DNA from: CAYTAU01 sp964442075
GTDB taxonomy: Bacteria; Bacteroidota; Bacteroidia; Bacteroidales; CAYTAU01
NCBI GenBank assembly: GCA_964442075.1
Contig: CAYTWH010000028.1
Span: 1-45,784, forward strand
Direction of reading: 5' to 3'
DNA length: 45,784 bases
Below are positions 22,131 to 31,506 of the stretch, one piece after another (position 1 is the stretch's first letter; each line of letters starts with the position of its first letter). The notes beneath the pieces are model-generated. The model had not been told where the DNA came from. It did no database searches and was given only the letters and a program-made list of their open reading frames with translations. The position numbers were made by a program, and so were the translations under genes.

Positions 22131-24752
22131 ATGAAAAATTTTTATGTTTTATTATTAGCACTGGTGATATCTGGTGTTGCTTTTGCCCAATATACTAGTA
22201 AGCAAAATGCGGTAAATAACATTAAAGAAACTAAAAGATGTATAGTTCCTAATATTCAGAATACAAATAAGGATGTTATGGTTACTTTCTTTTCTGATGG
22301 ATTTGAAAGTGGTAATTTAACTGGTGGTGGTTGGACTGAAATCGATAATGATGGTGATGGTGAGACATGGTTTGCTTTTGATGGTAGTGGTCCTCCTCAG
22401 TATTCACATACGGGGTCATATTTAGCGACTTCTGCATCATGGAACGGATCAGCATTTACCCCAGACAATTATTTGGTAACTCCAGCAATAGACCTTTCTG
22501 CCGCAAGTGGTACTGTGTTTTTAGAGTGGTTTGTGGCTGGTCAAGATCAAACATGGCCTTCTGAGTATTATGAAGTAAAAGTTTCAACAACTACTGCAAC
22601 AGTGGCTGCGTTTACTGATGTAATACATACCGAAACAGTACAGGCTGCTGGACCAGAGCCCGGTAACTATTGGCAAAGATCTGTAGATGTATCTGCTTAT
22701 TCAGGACAAACTATTTATATTGCCTTTCATCATAAAGCACCAAGCTATGACATGTTTAGAATAAATATTGATGATGTGTCGGTTTACGAGAATACAATAA
22801 TTGATGCAGCATTAACAGATATTATTGCACCAAATAACTCTGGAGGATGTGCTTTAACAGCATCAGAAAATGTTACAGTTACAATTACAAATTATGGAGG
22901 TGCTGCAATTACTGGTTTTGATGTAAGTTATTCAATTAATGGGGGTGCTTCTGTTACTGAAACAGTTTCAGCCACAGTTAATCCTGCTGCTTCATATGAT
23001 TATACTTTTGCACAAACCGGCGATTTTTCAGCATTAGGATATTATATTATTAATGCTAGTGTTGATTTAACAGGAGATTCTGATGGAAGTAATGATAATT
23101 TTGGTGGAGCAGTTACAAGTGGAGATGCTTATATTGAAGTTATTGTCTCAACTGATGCAGGTGGTGGACAATCATGGGAAATATATAATAGCACAAATAC
23201 ATTGATAGCATCCCATGGAGCTTATCAGTGGAATTTAACTAACGATCTTACAACAGTATGTTTATTAGATAATGATTGTTATACATTCTATTGGTATGGA
23301 GGAACATCAAATGATGTTGAAGTTACATACAATGGAGTAACTGAAAATTCAACTACTGCAACTGGTGATTGGACTGTTTTCGGAATTGGTGGTAATTGCC
23401 CGGCACTAGATGCTTCACTTACAGCATTAACTTTCCCTGCTTATGCTATGCCTAGCACAGATATTGATATTACCGGAACCGTTCAGAATATTGGAACAGA
23501 TAACATTACTTCATTTGATGTAGTTTATACTATTAACGGTGGTGCACCAATAGGCCCTTATTCAGCTACTTGCAATATGGCTACAGGTCAAACCTATGAT
23601 TTCACTCATGATGTAGTATTTAACAATGCTGTTGAAGCTACTTACTTAATTGAAGTTACAATTTCTAATGTTAATGGTGGCGGTGAAACAAATCTGGCAA
23701 ATAATGTATTATCAAAGAATATCCTTATTACAAGTTCTATGATTCAAAGATTAGTTGTTTTTGAAGAATTCTCAACAGAACAATGTCCAAACTGCCCACC
23801 GGTAGTAACTTATTTACATGACTATATGGCTACAGAGCCAAATATGGTTATAATGACACATCACTCTGCATATTATGATGATTTCTTAACTATTCCAGAA
23901 AGTGAAAACGATATGGTTGAACTATTTAATGATGGAGGATCAACTTATGCTCCGGCAGGATGTGCTGACAGATATTTCTTTGATGATGCCGGTATTACGG
24001 GTGATACAGATCCGGGTCCTGCATTTTGGTGTGGTAATCCATACGGAGGAAATGCTATTGCTGCAAGAGTTGCGGAACCAGCATTTACAACAGTTGAAAT
24101 CTGTGGTACTTATAGTCAAACAACTCATGTGTTAGATGCTGAAATTTTTGGTGATTTTGTAAATGATTTTACCGGAACAATTGGTGTTTCTTTTTGGATT
24201 ACCGAGAACAATATTCCTGAAAGTACTAGTCCCGGTCAAGCAGGCGCAACAAGTGCATGGACACATTATTATGCTGTTAGAGATGTTTTATCAGATGTTT
24301 GGGGAGATGAAATCACTACTCCAACTACTGTAGGAAATTCTTATAGTGAAACATATAATTTCAACGTAAATGCCTCATGGGTATACAACGAGCTTTATTT
24401 AGTAGCTTTCGTTAATGAAATTGATGCAGCTGATCCAAATAACAGAGAAATTCATAATGCATTTTCTGTAAAATTATCAGACATTGCTGTTTGTCAAACA
24501 GGAAATAATTCAATCTTCTTAGAAGAAGGTATACAAATGTATCCTAATCCAACTACTGGAATTCTTAATTTAATTAATGTTGAAAATTCAAGTATTGAGA
24601 TTTATAACATTCTGGGAGAAAATGTACTAACAATTAAAAGCGCAAATTCAATTGAACAAATTGATTTATCAAATTACAACAATGGAACATATATTATTAA
24701 AGTTAAAACAGAGAATTCAGTTGTAACTGAAAAAATTGTTTTAGATAATTAA
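22131..24752 (+). CDS. T9SS cargo with choice-of-anchor J and Omp28-like (thioredoxin-fold) domains
   Basis: This 873-residue secreted protein has a signal peptide (FYVLLLALVISGVAFAQ). It then has a choice-of-anchor J-type beta-sandwich (about residues 45-220, with FFSDGFESGNLTGGGW), and CARDB-like segments (CALTASENVTVTITNYG; CPALDASLTALTF). An Omp28-related domain follows, carrying VVFEEFSTEQCPNCPPV with Cys552 and Cys555 (CxxC). It ends in a T9SS type A sorting domain (MYPNPTTGILNLINVENSS). The CxxC sits in a thioredoxin-like fold, so redox or disulfide chemistry at the cell surface is plausible. It is followed by another T9SS thioredoxin-like protein and by TlpA and Omp28 genes, so this is a coherent envelope redox cluster. 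Confidence 0.85.
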   Translation: MKNFYVLLLALVISGVAFAQYTSKQNAVNNIKETKRCIVPNIQNTNKDVMVTFFSDGFESGNLTGGGWTEIDNDGDGETWFAFDGSGPPQYSHTGSYLATSASWNGSAFTPDNYLVTPAIDLSAASGTVFLEWFVAGQDQTWPSEYYEVKVSTTTATVAAFTDVIHTETVQAAGPEPGNYWQRSVDVSAYSGQTIYIAFHHKAPSYDMFRINIDDVSVYENTIIDAALTDIIAPNNSGGCALTASENVTVTITNYGGAAITGFDVSYSINGGASVTETVSATVNPAASYDYTFAQTGDFSALGYYIINASVDLTGDSDGSNDNFGGAVTSGDAYIEVIVSTDAGGGQSWEIYNSTNTLIASHGAYQWNLTNDLTTVCLLDNDCYTFYWYGGTSNDVEVTYNGVTENSTTATGDWTVFGIGGNCPALDASLTALTFPAYAMPSTDIDITGTVQNIGTDNITSFDVVYTINGGAPIGPYSATCNMATGQTYDFTHDVVFNNAVEATYLIEVTISNVNGGGETNLANNVLSKNILITSSMIQRLVVFEEFSTEQCPNCPPVVTYLHDYMATEPNMVIMTHHSAYYDDFLTIPESENDMVELFNDGGSTYAPAGCADRYFFDDAGITGDTDPGPAFWCGNPYGGNAIAARVAEPAFTTVEICGTYSQTTHVLDAEIFGDFVNDFTGTIGVSFWITENNIPESTSPGQAGATSAWTHYYAVRDVLSDVWGDEITTPTTVGNSYSETYNFNVNASWVYNELYLVAFVNEIDAADPNNREIHNAFSVKLSDIAVCQTGNNSIFLEEGIQMYPNPTTGILNLINVENSSIEIYNILGENVLTIKSANSIEQIDLSNYNNGTYIIKVKTENSVVTEKIVLDN

Positions 24753-24771
24753 TTCTTATATTATTAACTAT

Positions 24772-24805
24772 AAAAAACGGCAGCAAAAGTGTTGCCGTTT
24801 TTTTT
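24772..24805 (+). terminator. Strong intrinsic terminator
   Basis: An 11-bp perfect stem (AAAAAACGGCA, 24772-24782, with TGCCGTTTTTT, 24793-24803) encloses a 10-nt loop and is followed by T residues. It begins 19 nt after the stop of the T9SS gene. Confidence 0.9.
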
Positions 24806-24819
24806 AAATTTTATTTCTT

Positions 24820-26292
24820 ATGATTAAAAAACTTTTTATTTTTTCAATTGTATTATTTTTATTTAATAATACAGGTTTTTCTCAATTAGCAGATGGAGAA
24901 ATAGCACCCAATTGGACATTAATAGACATTAATGATAGCACTCATACATTATATGATTATCTTGATCAAGGATATAGTGTAGTTATTGATGTCTCGGCTG
25001 TTTGGTGTGGTCCTTGTTGGTCATATCATAATACTCATGCACTAAAAGATGTGTACGAAAACCATGGTCCATCAGGATTTCCTGGAGTTGATGCAGGTAC
25101 AACTGATGATATGATGGTGTTTTTTGTTGAAGGAGATAGCCAATCAAATTTAGACTGCTTGAATGGAATTACATCAGGATGTAATCATCCGTACGGAACA
25201 CTTGGAGATTGGGTAACGGGAACACCATACCCAATTATTAACAGTACTGCTATTAATAATTCGTATGATATAAATTATTTCCCTACAGTTTATTTAATTT
25301 GCCCAGATAGAGTTATTAAGGAAATTGGACAATTAACAGCTGCTAATATTTATATTGAAGCGCAACAATGTCCCGTATTATCAACAAATATTAATGATGC
25401 AAAAGCTTTTGAAATTATTGATCCTGCTGAAGATTATTGCACAGGAATAGTTACTCCAAAAGTAAAAATTCAAAATTATGGCACTTCGCTTCTTACTTCT
25501 TTAGATATTTACTCATTAGTTGATGCTGTGGTAATTGATACATTTAACTGGACCGGAAATCTAAATATGTATGAAGTTGAGCAAATTACTTTAAATGATA
25601 TAACTGTGTTAATTGACGGAAATCATGTATTTGAATTTTCAATTAATAATCCAAATGGAGTAAGTGATGAAGATACAGGCAATGATGATTTAAATTCTAA
25701 TTTTAGTACAAACTCATTAGGAACTGAAATTACGATAAAAGTAAAAACAGATGATTATCCTTCTCAAACAAGTTGGGATATTAAACTTGGAACAACTGTT
25801 GTTGCTTCGGGAGGAAATTTTGAAGACGAAAATCATATATATATTGATTATGCTTGTTTATTTGAAGATAGCTGTTACACCTTTACAGTTTACGATTCGG
25901 GAAATAATGGGCTAGGAGGCAATTCTTTTGGGCTAATTATGTGGAATAGTAGCACGATTGTTTCTTTTGGAGCAAGTGTATTTAATGATGACCAAATATC
26001 TTTAGATTTTTGTTTAACAGTTTCAGGTATTGAAAAAATTAAAAATGATAATTTGAATATATATCCAAATCCTGCTCAAAATGTTGTGTATATTGATTTT
26101 GATAATAAAAAATCAAATAGTAATTTGGTTCAAATTTCAAATATTTACGGCAAAATTATTTTTAATAAAGAAATTAAAAATACTAATGATAAATATTTAG
26201 AAATAGATGTTTCTAATTATGCAAAAGGAATTTATAATGTTGTAATTAAAAATGAAGTGGGAATATATTCAAAAAAGTTTATAGTTTTATAA
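24820..26292 (+). CDS. T9SS cargo with thioredoxin-like (TlpA-type) domain
   Basis: This 490-residue protein has a signal peptide (MIKKLFIFSIVLFLFNNTGFSQ). A thioredoxin fold follows, with VWCGPCW (Cys63-Gly-Pro-Cys66), a fully canonical WCGPC active site. Next comes a CARDB/beta region (IQNYGTSLLTSLDIYSL) and a T9SS sorting domain (NLNIYPNPAQNVVYIDF, ending GIYNVVIKNEVG). It probably does disulfide exchange outside the outer membrane or on the surface. It starts 15 nt after the terminator of the preceding gene, so it likely has its own promoter. Confidence 0.85.
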   Translation: MIKKLFIFSIVLFLFNNTGFSQLADGEIAPNWTLIDINDSTHTLYDYLDQGYSVVIDVSAVWCGPCWSYHNTHALKDVYENHGPSGFPGVDAGTTDDMMVFFVEGDSQSNLDCLNGITSGCNHPYGTLGDWVTGTPYPIINSTAINNSYDINYFPTVYLICPDRVIKEIGQLTAANIYIEAQQCPVLSTNINDAKAFEIIDPAEDYCTGIVTPKVKIQNYGTSLLTSLDIYSLVDAVVIDTFNWTGNLNMYEVEQITLNDITVLIDGNHVFEFSINNPNGVSDEDTGNDDLNSNFSTNSLGTEITIKVKTDDYPSQTSWDIKLGTTVVASGGNFEDENHIYIDYACLFEDSCYTFTVYDSGNNGLGGNSFGLIMWNSSTIVSFGASVFNDDQISLDFCLTVSGIEKIKNDNLNIYPNPAQNVVYIDFDNKKSNSNLVQISNIYGKIIFNKEIKNTNDKYLEIDVSNYAKGIYNVVIKNEVGIYSKKFIVL

Positions 26293-26307
26293 ATCCATTT
26301 TTGGCTT

Positions 26308-26315
26308 TATTTTTG
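26308..26315 (+). promoter_or_regulatory. Candidate -7 promoter of the TlpA gene (TATTTTTG)
   Basis: Exact TAnnTTTG match. A start near 26320 would leave a ~20-nt leader before ATG 26342, which argues against the in-frame TTG at 26318 being the translation start. No clear -33 box. Confidence 0.45.
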
Positions 26316-26341
26316 AATTGTATTTTTTAAAAAAATTAAAA

Positions 26342-26848
26342 ATGAAAAATATATTAATAATTTTAGTTTTAATTGCTCATTGTAGTATTATTTTTTCACA
26401 AGGGAATGAACTTCCATCAGTTGATTTAAAAACGATTGATGGAAAAATATTTAATAGTAAAAATATATCAAATGATGGTAAACCAATTATCATTAGTTTT
26501 TGGGCAACCTGGTGTAAACCTTGTGTAAAAGAATTAAATGCAATTGCTGATGAATATGAAGATTGGCAGGAAGAAACAGGTGTTAAGCTTATTGCAGTAT
26601 CAGTTGACGATACTAGAAGTATGAGCAGAGTGAAACCTTTTGTAAATGGAAAAGGATGGGAATATGAAATTTTACTAGATCCGAATGGCGATTTCAAAAG
26701 AGCTATGAATATTGTTAATGTTCCACATACGTTTATAATTGATGGAAAAGGCAATATTGTTTGGAAACATGCATCATATAGTGATGGTGACGAAGAAAAA
26801 CTTTATGAACTTGTTAAAAAAGTTTCTAAAGGTGAGTCTATTGAGTAA
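26342..26848 (+). CDS. TlpA-family thiol-disulfide reductase
   Basis: This 168-residue protein has a signal peptide (MKNILIILVLIAHCSIIFSQ) and a TlpA/ResA-type thioredoxin domain. SFWATWCKPC (Cys58, Cys61) is the active site, and the cis-Pro loop is VNVPHTFIIDGKG. It reduces disulfides in the periplasm, as in ResA/TlpA cytochrome maturation or envelope protein repair. ATG 26342 is chosen over the in-frame TTG because it gives a clean signal peptide and a promoter precedes it. Confidence 0.92.
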   Translation: MKNILIILVLIAHCSIIFSQGNELPSVDLKTIDGKIFNSKNISNDGKPIIISFWATWCKPCVKELNAIADEYEDWQEETGVKLIAVSVDDTRSMSRVKPFVNGKGWEYEILLDPNGDFKRAMNIVNVPHTFIIDGKGNIVWKHASYSDGDEEKLYELVKKVSKGESIE

Positions 26849-26916
26849 AATGTAGTTTGAAATTAGTTTAACCTTAAAGAAAAATCACGAGGGTTTTATT
26901 CTAAAATATTTCATTA

Positions 26917-28572
26917 ATGAAAAATTTATTAATATTATTTTGTCTTTTAATTACATCAACTTTAACTTTTGGACAAATTGAAAAAGGACAACTGCATGGC
27001 AGTTTTCAAAGTGATTTTCAATATTACAATGAAGATTCAATAATTGGAGCCACAGTGCCTGCCGAACAAATAGGATTAAATTCTTATGCAAATTTCAATT
27101 ATATGCTTGGCAATTTTTCGGCAGGAATTAGATATGAAGGATATTTGCCAACATTAAATGGATATGATTCAAGATATGATGGTGTTGGGATACCTTATAA
27201 ATATATTTCATATAAAAAAGATGAGCTTGAAGTTGTTGTTGGAAGCTTTTATGAGCAATTTGGTAATGGGCTGGTATTGAGGGCGTATGAAGAAAAGAAT
27301 CTTGGTTATGATAATGCTTTTGAGGGTGTAAAAGTAAAATATAACCCAATTAATGGGATTTATTTAAAGGGACTTATTAGTAAACAACGTTCATTTTGGG
27401 AATTTAGCGATGGAATTATTAGAGGAATTGATGGTGAAGTTTCAATTAATGAACTGTTTAAAAAAATGGACGAATCCAAATTTGTAATTTCTATAGGAGG
27501 AAGTTTTGTTAGCAAATTCCAAGATGATAATGACCATCCTTTTTATAACTTACCGGAGAACGTTAGTGCGAGCGCAGGAAGATTGAATTTAACTGCCGGA
27601 AAAATAAACTTCAGCACAGAATATGCATACAAAATTAATGATCCTTCTTCCGATAATGGTTATATCTACAAGCCAGGAGAAGCGTTAATTGTTAATACTT
27701 CATATTCTCAGAAAGGTCTTGGAGTATTTTTAAGTGCCAAGCGGGTTGATAATATGAGTTATAGATTAGATAGAGACGCAACTCTTGCAAATTTAAATAT
27801 CAATTATATCCCGGATATAACAAAAGCACATGCATACTCCTTAGCAGCAATGTATCCTTATGCAACTCAACTTAATGGAGAATTTGGTTTTCAGTGCGAA
27901 GTCAACTATTTGTTTAAGAAAAAATCAACATTAGGTGGAAAATATGGAACAAGACTTTCAATTAATTTTTCAAGTGTTTATAGTATAGATAAGGAAGCTG
28001 TTGAAGTTGAAGACTTAGATTCTTTAGTAATTGGACAAAAAGGAACTGATGGTTATACATCAGAATTTTTCAAAATTGGTGATGAATTATTTTATCAGGA
28101 TTTAAATATTGAGATTAGTAAAAAAGTAAATAAAAAAATAAAAGGTAAAATAATTTATCAAAATCAAATATATAACAATTCAGTTATTCATGGAGCAGGA
28201 GATTGGCACGGAAAAATTCATGCTCATATTGGAATAATAGATGTTACTTATAAAATTAAATCAAGAAATACTATTCGCTTTGAAATACAGGAACTTTATA
28301 CCAAAGACCAATATGGCGAATGGGTTTCTGGTTTAATTGAATACAATATTCCAAATTGGTTTTTTACAGTTATGGATCAGTATAATTACGGGAATTCTGA
28401 TTCGGAGAAAAAAGTTCATTATCCAAAGGTGTCAATTGGTTATAAGAAAGGAACAAATAGAATCCAAATTGGGTATGGCAAACAAAGAGAGGGAGTTATG
28501 TGTATTGGCGGAGTGTGTCGTAATGTTCCGGCAGCTAATGGTTTAACATTGTCAATTACAAGTAGTTTTTAA
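26917..28572 (+). CDS. DUF6029-like outer-membrane protein
   Basis: This 551-residue protein has a signal peptide (LLILFCLLITSTLTFGQ). It is then a long array of amphipathic beta-strands rich in Tyr, Phe, Asn and Lys, ending NGLTLSITSSF with a terminal Phe, typical of outer-membrane barrels. It looks like the DUF6029 family, which commonly lies beside TlpA and Omp28 genes; I assign this from memory of the family, not from a search. Role unknown; probably the outer-membrane partner of this redox cluster. Confidence 0.7.
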   Translation: MKNLLILFCLLITSTLTFGQIEKGQLHGSFQSDFQYYNEDSIIGATVPAEQIGLNSYANFNYMLGNFSAGIRYEGYLPTLNGYDSRYDGVGIPYKYISYKKDELEVVVGSFYEQFGNGLVLRAYEEKNLGYDNAFEGVKVKYNPINGIYLKGLISKQRSFWEFSDGIIRGIDGEVSINELFKKMDESKFVISIGGSFVSKFQDDNDHPFYNLPENVSASAGRLNLTAGKINFSTEYAYKINDPSSDNGYIYKPGEALIVNTSYSQKGLGVFLSAKRVDNMSYRLDRDATLANLNINYIPDITKAHAYSLAAMYPYATQLNGEFGFQCEVNYLFKKKSTLGGKYGTRLSINFSSVYSIDKEAVEVEDLDSLVIGQKGTDGYTSEFFKIGDELFYQDLNIEISKKVNKKIKGKIIYQNQIYNNSVIHGAGDWHGKIHAHIGIIDVTYKIKSRNTIRFEIQELYTKDQYGEWVSGLIEYNIPNWFFTVMDQYNYGNSDSEKKVHYPKVSIGYKKGTNRIQIGYGKQREGVMCIGGVCRNVPAANGLTLSITSSF

Positions 28573-28583
28573 ATTAAAGTATT

Positions 28584-29408
28584 ATGAAAAATATTATAAG
28601 ACTATTTTCAATTTTTATTATATTATCAGTAATCTTATCTTGTGATAAAATTAACAAACCATATACAAAACCTGTTCCTCCTGTACCAGGAAATCAAAAA
28701 GTACTTGTTGAAGAATTTACAGGTCACAGATGCACAAACTGTCCTGATGCACACGAACAATTACATCAATTAATTGAAACATATGGCGATTCATTAATAA
28801 TACCTATTGCAATGCATTATGGTTTTTTTGCTCAGCCTTTGGGTTCAACTTACCCTCCTGATTACAAAAGCGATGCAGGTGATATGTTAGGCGATTTTTA
28901 TGATGCGGAAAATGAAGGATTACCTACGGGAATGGTTAATAGAATAAAAAAAGGAAGTAGTCCTTTAATATCACATGATAGTTGGGCGACTTATGTAGAT
29001 TCTATTCTTAGAACAAGTTCAAAAATAAATATAGAAATATCTAATTCTTTTAATGCTACTTCGCGCGAACTTAATGCAACAATAAAGTCTACTTTTTTAA
29101 CTGATTTTAACACAAATCTCAAATTGGTTGTTGTTATAACAGAAGATAGTTTAATTTCGCCTCAGGCTGATGGAGCTAATATTGTTGCAGATTATGTTCA
29201 TATGCATATGCTTAGGGTTTCAATTACTGATACTTGGGGCGAATTGATTGTTTTAGGAAGCATTGCTGCTGAAGAAGAATTAGAAAAAAGTTATACATAT
29301 ACTTTAGATGTTGCATGGGGTGAAAAAAATTGTATGATTGTGGCTTATATATATGATGAAACCACTGGAGAAGTTATCCAGGCAGAACAAACCAGTGTAA
29401 TTGAATAA
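28584..29408 (+). CDS. Omp28-related lipoprotein with CxxC
   Basis: This 274-residue lipoprotein has a lipobox ending ILSC (Cys20). It then carries the Omp28 thioredoxin-like domain with LVEEFTGHRCTNCPDAHEQL (Cys50 and Cys53, CxxC). Omp28 proteins are outer-membrane-associated and often surface-exposed in Bacteroidota. It starts 11 nt after the DUF6029 gene and overlaps the next gene's in-frame TTG, so it belongs to the same operon. The CxxC suggests disulfide exchange with the T9SS cargo proteins encoded nearby. Confidence 0.85.
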   Translation: MKNIIRLFSIFIILSVILSCDKINKPYTKPVPPVPGNQKVLVEEFTGHRCTNCPDAHEQLHQLIETYGDSLIIPIAMHYGFFAQPLGSTYPPDYKSDAGDMLGDFYDAENEGLPTGMVNRIKKGSSPLISHDSWATYVDSILRTSSKINIEISNSFNATSRELNATIKSTFLTDFNTNLKLVVVITEDSLISPQADGANIVADYVHMHMLRVSITDTWGELIVLGSIAAEEELEKSYTYTLDVAWGEKNCMIVAYIYDETTGEVIQAEQTSVIE

Positions 29409-29409
29409 A

Positions 29410-30012
29410 ATGAAGTTAATTAAAATTTTATTGTTAATAATATTAAATCTATCTGTTGCTTTTGGCCAAAAAGCAGATGGTTTTCATGCAGGATTTTTGG
29501 GTGGTTTTGTAGCATCACAAGTTGATGGTGATAACTATGCGGGTTATGACAGACCCGGAATTCAATTTGGGGGTTTTACAAATTTTATGATAAATGAAGA
29601 TTGGGGTGGACAGGTTGAAATAAAATATATACAAAAAGGAAGCAAGTGTCAAAGCCAAAAACATGGAATATATTTTGAACTTAAATTTGATTATATTGAA
29701 GTTCCTTTACTTGTTAATTATCAGTTTGATGAAAAAATATCTTTTGAAGGTGGTTTTGGAGTTGCATACTTAATTAGAGCATTAGAAGATAAAGATGGAG
29801 ATGGTTTTTTAGAACCTGAACCACCTTTTGAAAATTACGAACTAAATGCAATTATTGGAGCCAATTATAAATTTTCCGACCATTTTATTGCTAACGCAAA
29901 ATATTCCTATTCAATTTTACCAATTAGACCACATCCGGGTAACCAAACATATTATAGTGACAGGGGAAGCTATAATAATCTTTTAAGTGTAGCTTTATAT
30001 TACATGTTTTAA
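29410..30012 (+). CDS. Outer-membrane beta-barrel (porin-family-like) protein
   Basis: This 200-residue protein has a signal peptide (MKLIKILLLIILNLSVAFGQ). Its beta-barrel layout (GFLGGFVASQVDGDNYAGYD... ending LSVALYYMF) matches the PorT/outer-membrane beta-barrel family (PF13568 type). ATG 29410 is preferred over TTG 29401. It starts 1 nt after the Omp28 stop. Function unknown; probable structural or export partner. Confidence 0.75.
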   Translation: MKLIKILLLIILNLSVAFGQKADGFHAGFLGGFVASQVDGDNYAGYDRPGIQFGGFTNFMINEDWGGQVEIKYIQKGSKCQSQKHGIYFELKFDYIEVPLLVNYQFDEKISFEGGFGVAYLIRALEDKDGDGFLEPEPPFENYELNAIIGANYKFSDHFIANAKYSYSILPIRPHPGNQTYYSDRGSYNNLLSVALYYMF

Positions 30013-30013
30013 T

Positions 30014-30583
30014 ATGCAGGTTCAACGAAAAATAGTAATAGCTATTTCCGGTGCAAGTGGGTCGATATATGCAAAAACACTTATAGATAAATTTATTAAA
30101 ATACCAAACCAGTATTCTGAAATAAGTTTGGTGTTTTCTGAAAATGCAAAATTGATATGGAAAAGTGAGTTGAAAAACAATGATTTTAACAAACTTCCAT
30201 TTAAAACATATAACAATAAGGATTTTCATGCTCCTTTTGCATCGGGTTCTGCCAAATATGACACAATGATTGTTTGTCCATGCTCAATGGGAACTTTAGC
30301 AAGAATTGCAAATGGAATATCCGATGATTTAATTAGTCGTTGTGCTGATGTTATTATAAAAGAACGTAAAAAACTTATCCTTGTTACTAGAGAAACACCA
30401 CTAAGTATTATTCATATTGAAAATATGAGAAAACTTACTTTAGCCGGAGGAATTATTTGTCCTGCTAATCCTTCGTTTTACAGTAATCCCAAAAGTATTG
30501 AACAATTAGTTTCAACTGTAATTGACAGAGTTATTGATATTGCAGGTTTTGAAATTGATACATTTCGTTGGAATTCTAAGTAA
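30014..30583 (+). CDS. ubiX: Flavin prenyltransferase UbiX
   Basis: This 189-residue protein makes prenylated FMN, the cofactor for UbiD-type decarboxylases. The FMN-binding AISGASGSIYA, the CPCSMGTLARIANG and the RETPLSIIHIENMRKL motifs match UbiX. Its 3' end overlaps the opposite-strand ComF-type gene by 8 nt. No ubiD is seen in the window. Confidence 0.93.
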   Translation: MQVQRKIVIAISGASGSIYAKTLIDKFIKIPNQYSEISLVFSENAKLIWKSELKNNDFNKLPFKTYNNKDFHAPFASGSAKYDTMIVCPCSMGTLARIANGISDDLISRCADVIIKERKKLILVTRETPLSIIHIENMRKLTLAGGIICPANPSFYSNPKSIEQLVSTVIDRVIDIAGFEIDTFRWNSK

Positions 30584-31265
30584 CAACAGCCATTGTTGCC
30601 ACACTTATTTTTGAATTTTTCGCTTTAAGCAAAGCAGTAGCACATGCTTCTATTGTTGCTCCAGTAGTAATAACATCATCAATTAATAAAATATGTTTAT
30701 TCTCGAAAGCAGAAAAATCTTTTATTTTAAAAATTGAATCTACATTTTTCCATCGTTCCATTCTGTTTTTTTTTGTTTGAGTTTCTGTTTCTATATTTCT
30801 GTACACGTTTTTAGTATCAACAGTAATGCCCATTGTTTCGGATAAGCCAAAAGCGATCCAGTCACTTTGATTATAACCTCTTTTTTTCTTTCTTTTTGGA
30901 TGTAGTGGAACAGGAACTATCAAATCAATATTTTTAAAATTATCAGAATTTTTTAATTCTGAGCCAAAATGTTTACCAATTTCAAAACCAATTTCTTTGT
31001 GTCCGCTATATTTTAATTGATGAATTAGTTTCTGAAATTTGCTCCCTTTTTGGAAATGATAAAAAGATGTGGCAATCTCTACCTGAATTCTACCCCAAAA
31101 AAACTGACTAACAGGATTGTCAACATCATTGTGATAATTTGTTCTTGGTATTTGATATAAACATTTTGTACAAATCGTAGTCTCATTTCTTAATAAATTT
31201 ACTCCACACGATAAGCATATCTTTGGGTAAATTAATTGTACAAAATCTTCGATTAATCGTAACAT
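30576..31265 (-). CDS. ComF-family phosphoribosyltransferase-like protein
   Basis: This 229-residue protein has a zinc-finger-like N-terminus (CLSCGVNLL and CTKCLYQIP; four Cys). Its C-terminal PRTase core contains the PRPP loop HILLIDDVITTGATIEACAT. ComF proteins act in DNA uptake or related pathways; activity is unproven. A minus-strand TATTTTTG (plus-strand CAAAAATA at 31284-31291) is 18 nt upstream of its ATG (31265) and is a fair promoter -7 candidate. Confidence 0.88.
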   Translation of the reverse strand: MLRLIEDFVQLIYPKICLSCGVNLLRNETTICTKCLYQIPRTNYHNDVDNPVSQFFWGRIQVEIATSFYHFQKGSKFQKLIHQLKYSGHKEIGFEIGKHFGSELKNSDNFKNIDLIVPVPLHPKRKKKRGYNQSDWIAFGLSETMGITVDTKNVYRNIETETQTKKNRMERWKNVDSIFKIKDFSAFENKHILLIDDVITTGATIEACATALLKAKNSKISVATMAVVT

Positions 31266-31283
31266 AATTTTTTTTTAGCAGGA

Positions 31284-31291
31284 CAAAAATA
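31284..31291 (-). promoter_or_regulatory. Candidate -7 promoter of the ComF-type gene
   Basis: CAAAAATA on the plus strand reads TATTTTTG on the minus strand. No -33 TTTG was found. Confidence 0.35.
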
Positions 31292-31469
31292 ATAATAATA
31301 GTAATTATTTGCATGATTTAAAACATTTGTAACTTGTCGGTGCTATAAAAATTATTAAAATGTTAAAAATAAACATCAAACGACAAACAAATTATTATAT
31401 GAAAATAAATTTGTTATATATTTCCATTGAAATTTACTGTGGACGAATAATTATTATTTTAGTTTTTAT

Positions 31470-31477
31470 TATCTTTG
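31470..31477 (+). promoter_or_regulatory. Candidate -7 promoter of the SH3 gene (TATCTTTG)
   Basis: Exact TAnnTTTG match about 30 nt before ATG 31507; no -33 box seen. Confidence 0.45.
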
Positions 31478-31506
31478 CTATGTCATTAATATTTAAATAA
31501 AGAATT

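Noticed and set aside
26318..26848. TlpA start at TTG 26318
   Set aside because: ATG 26342 gives a clean signal peptide and lies after a candidate -7 box.
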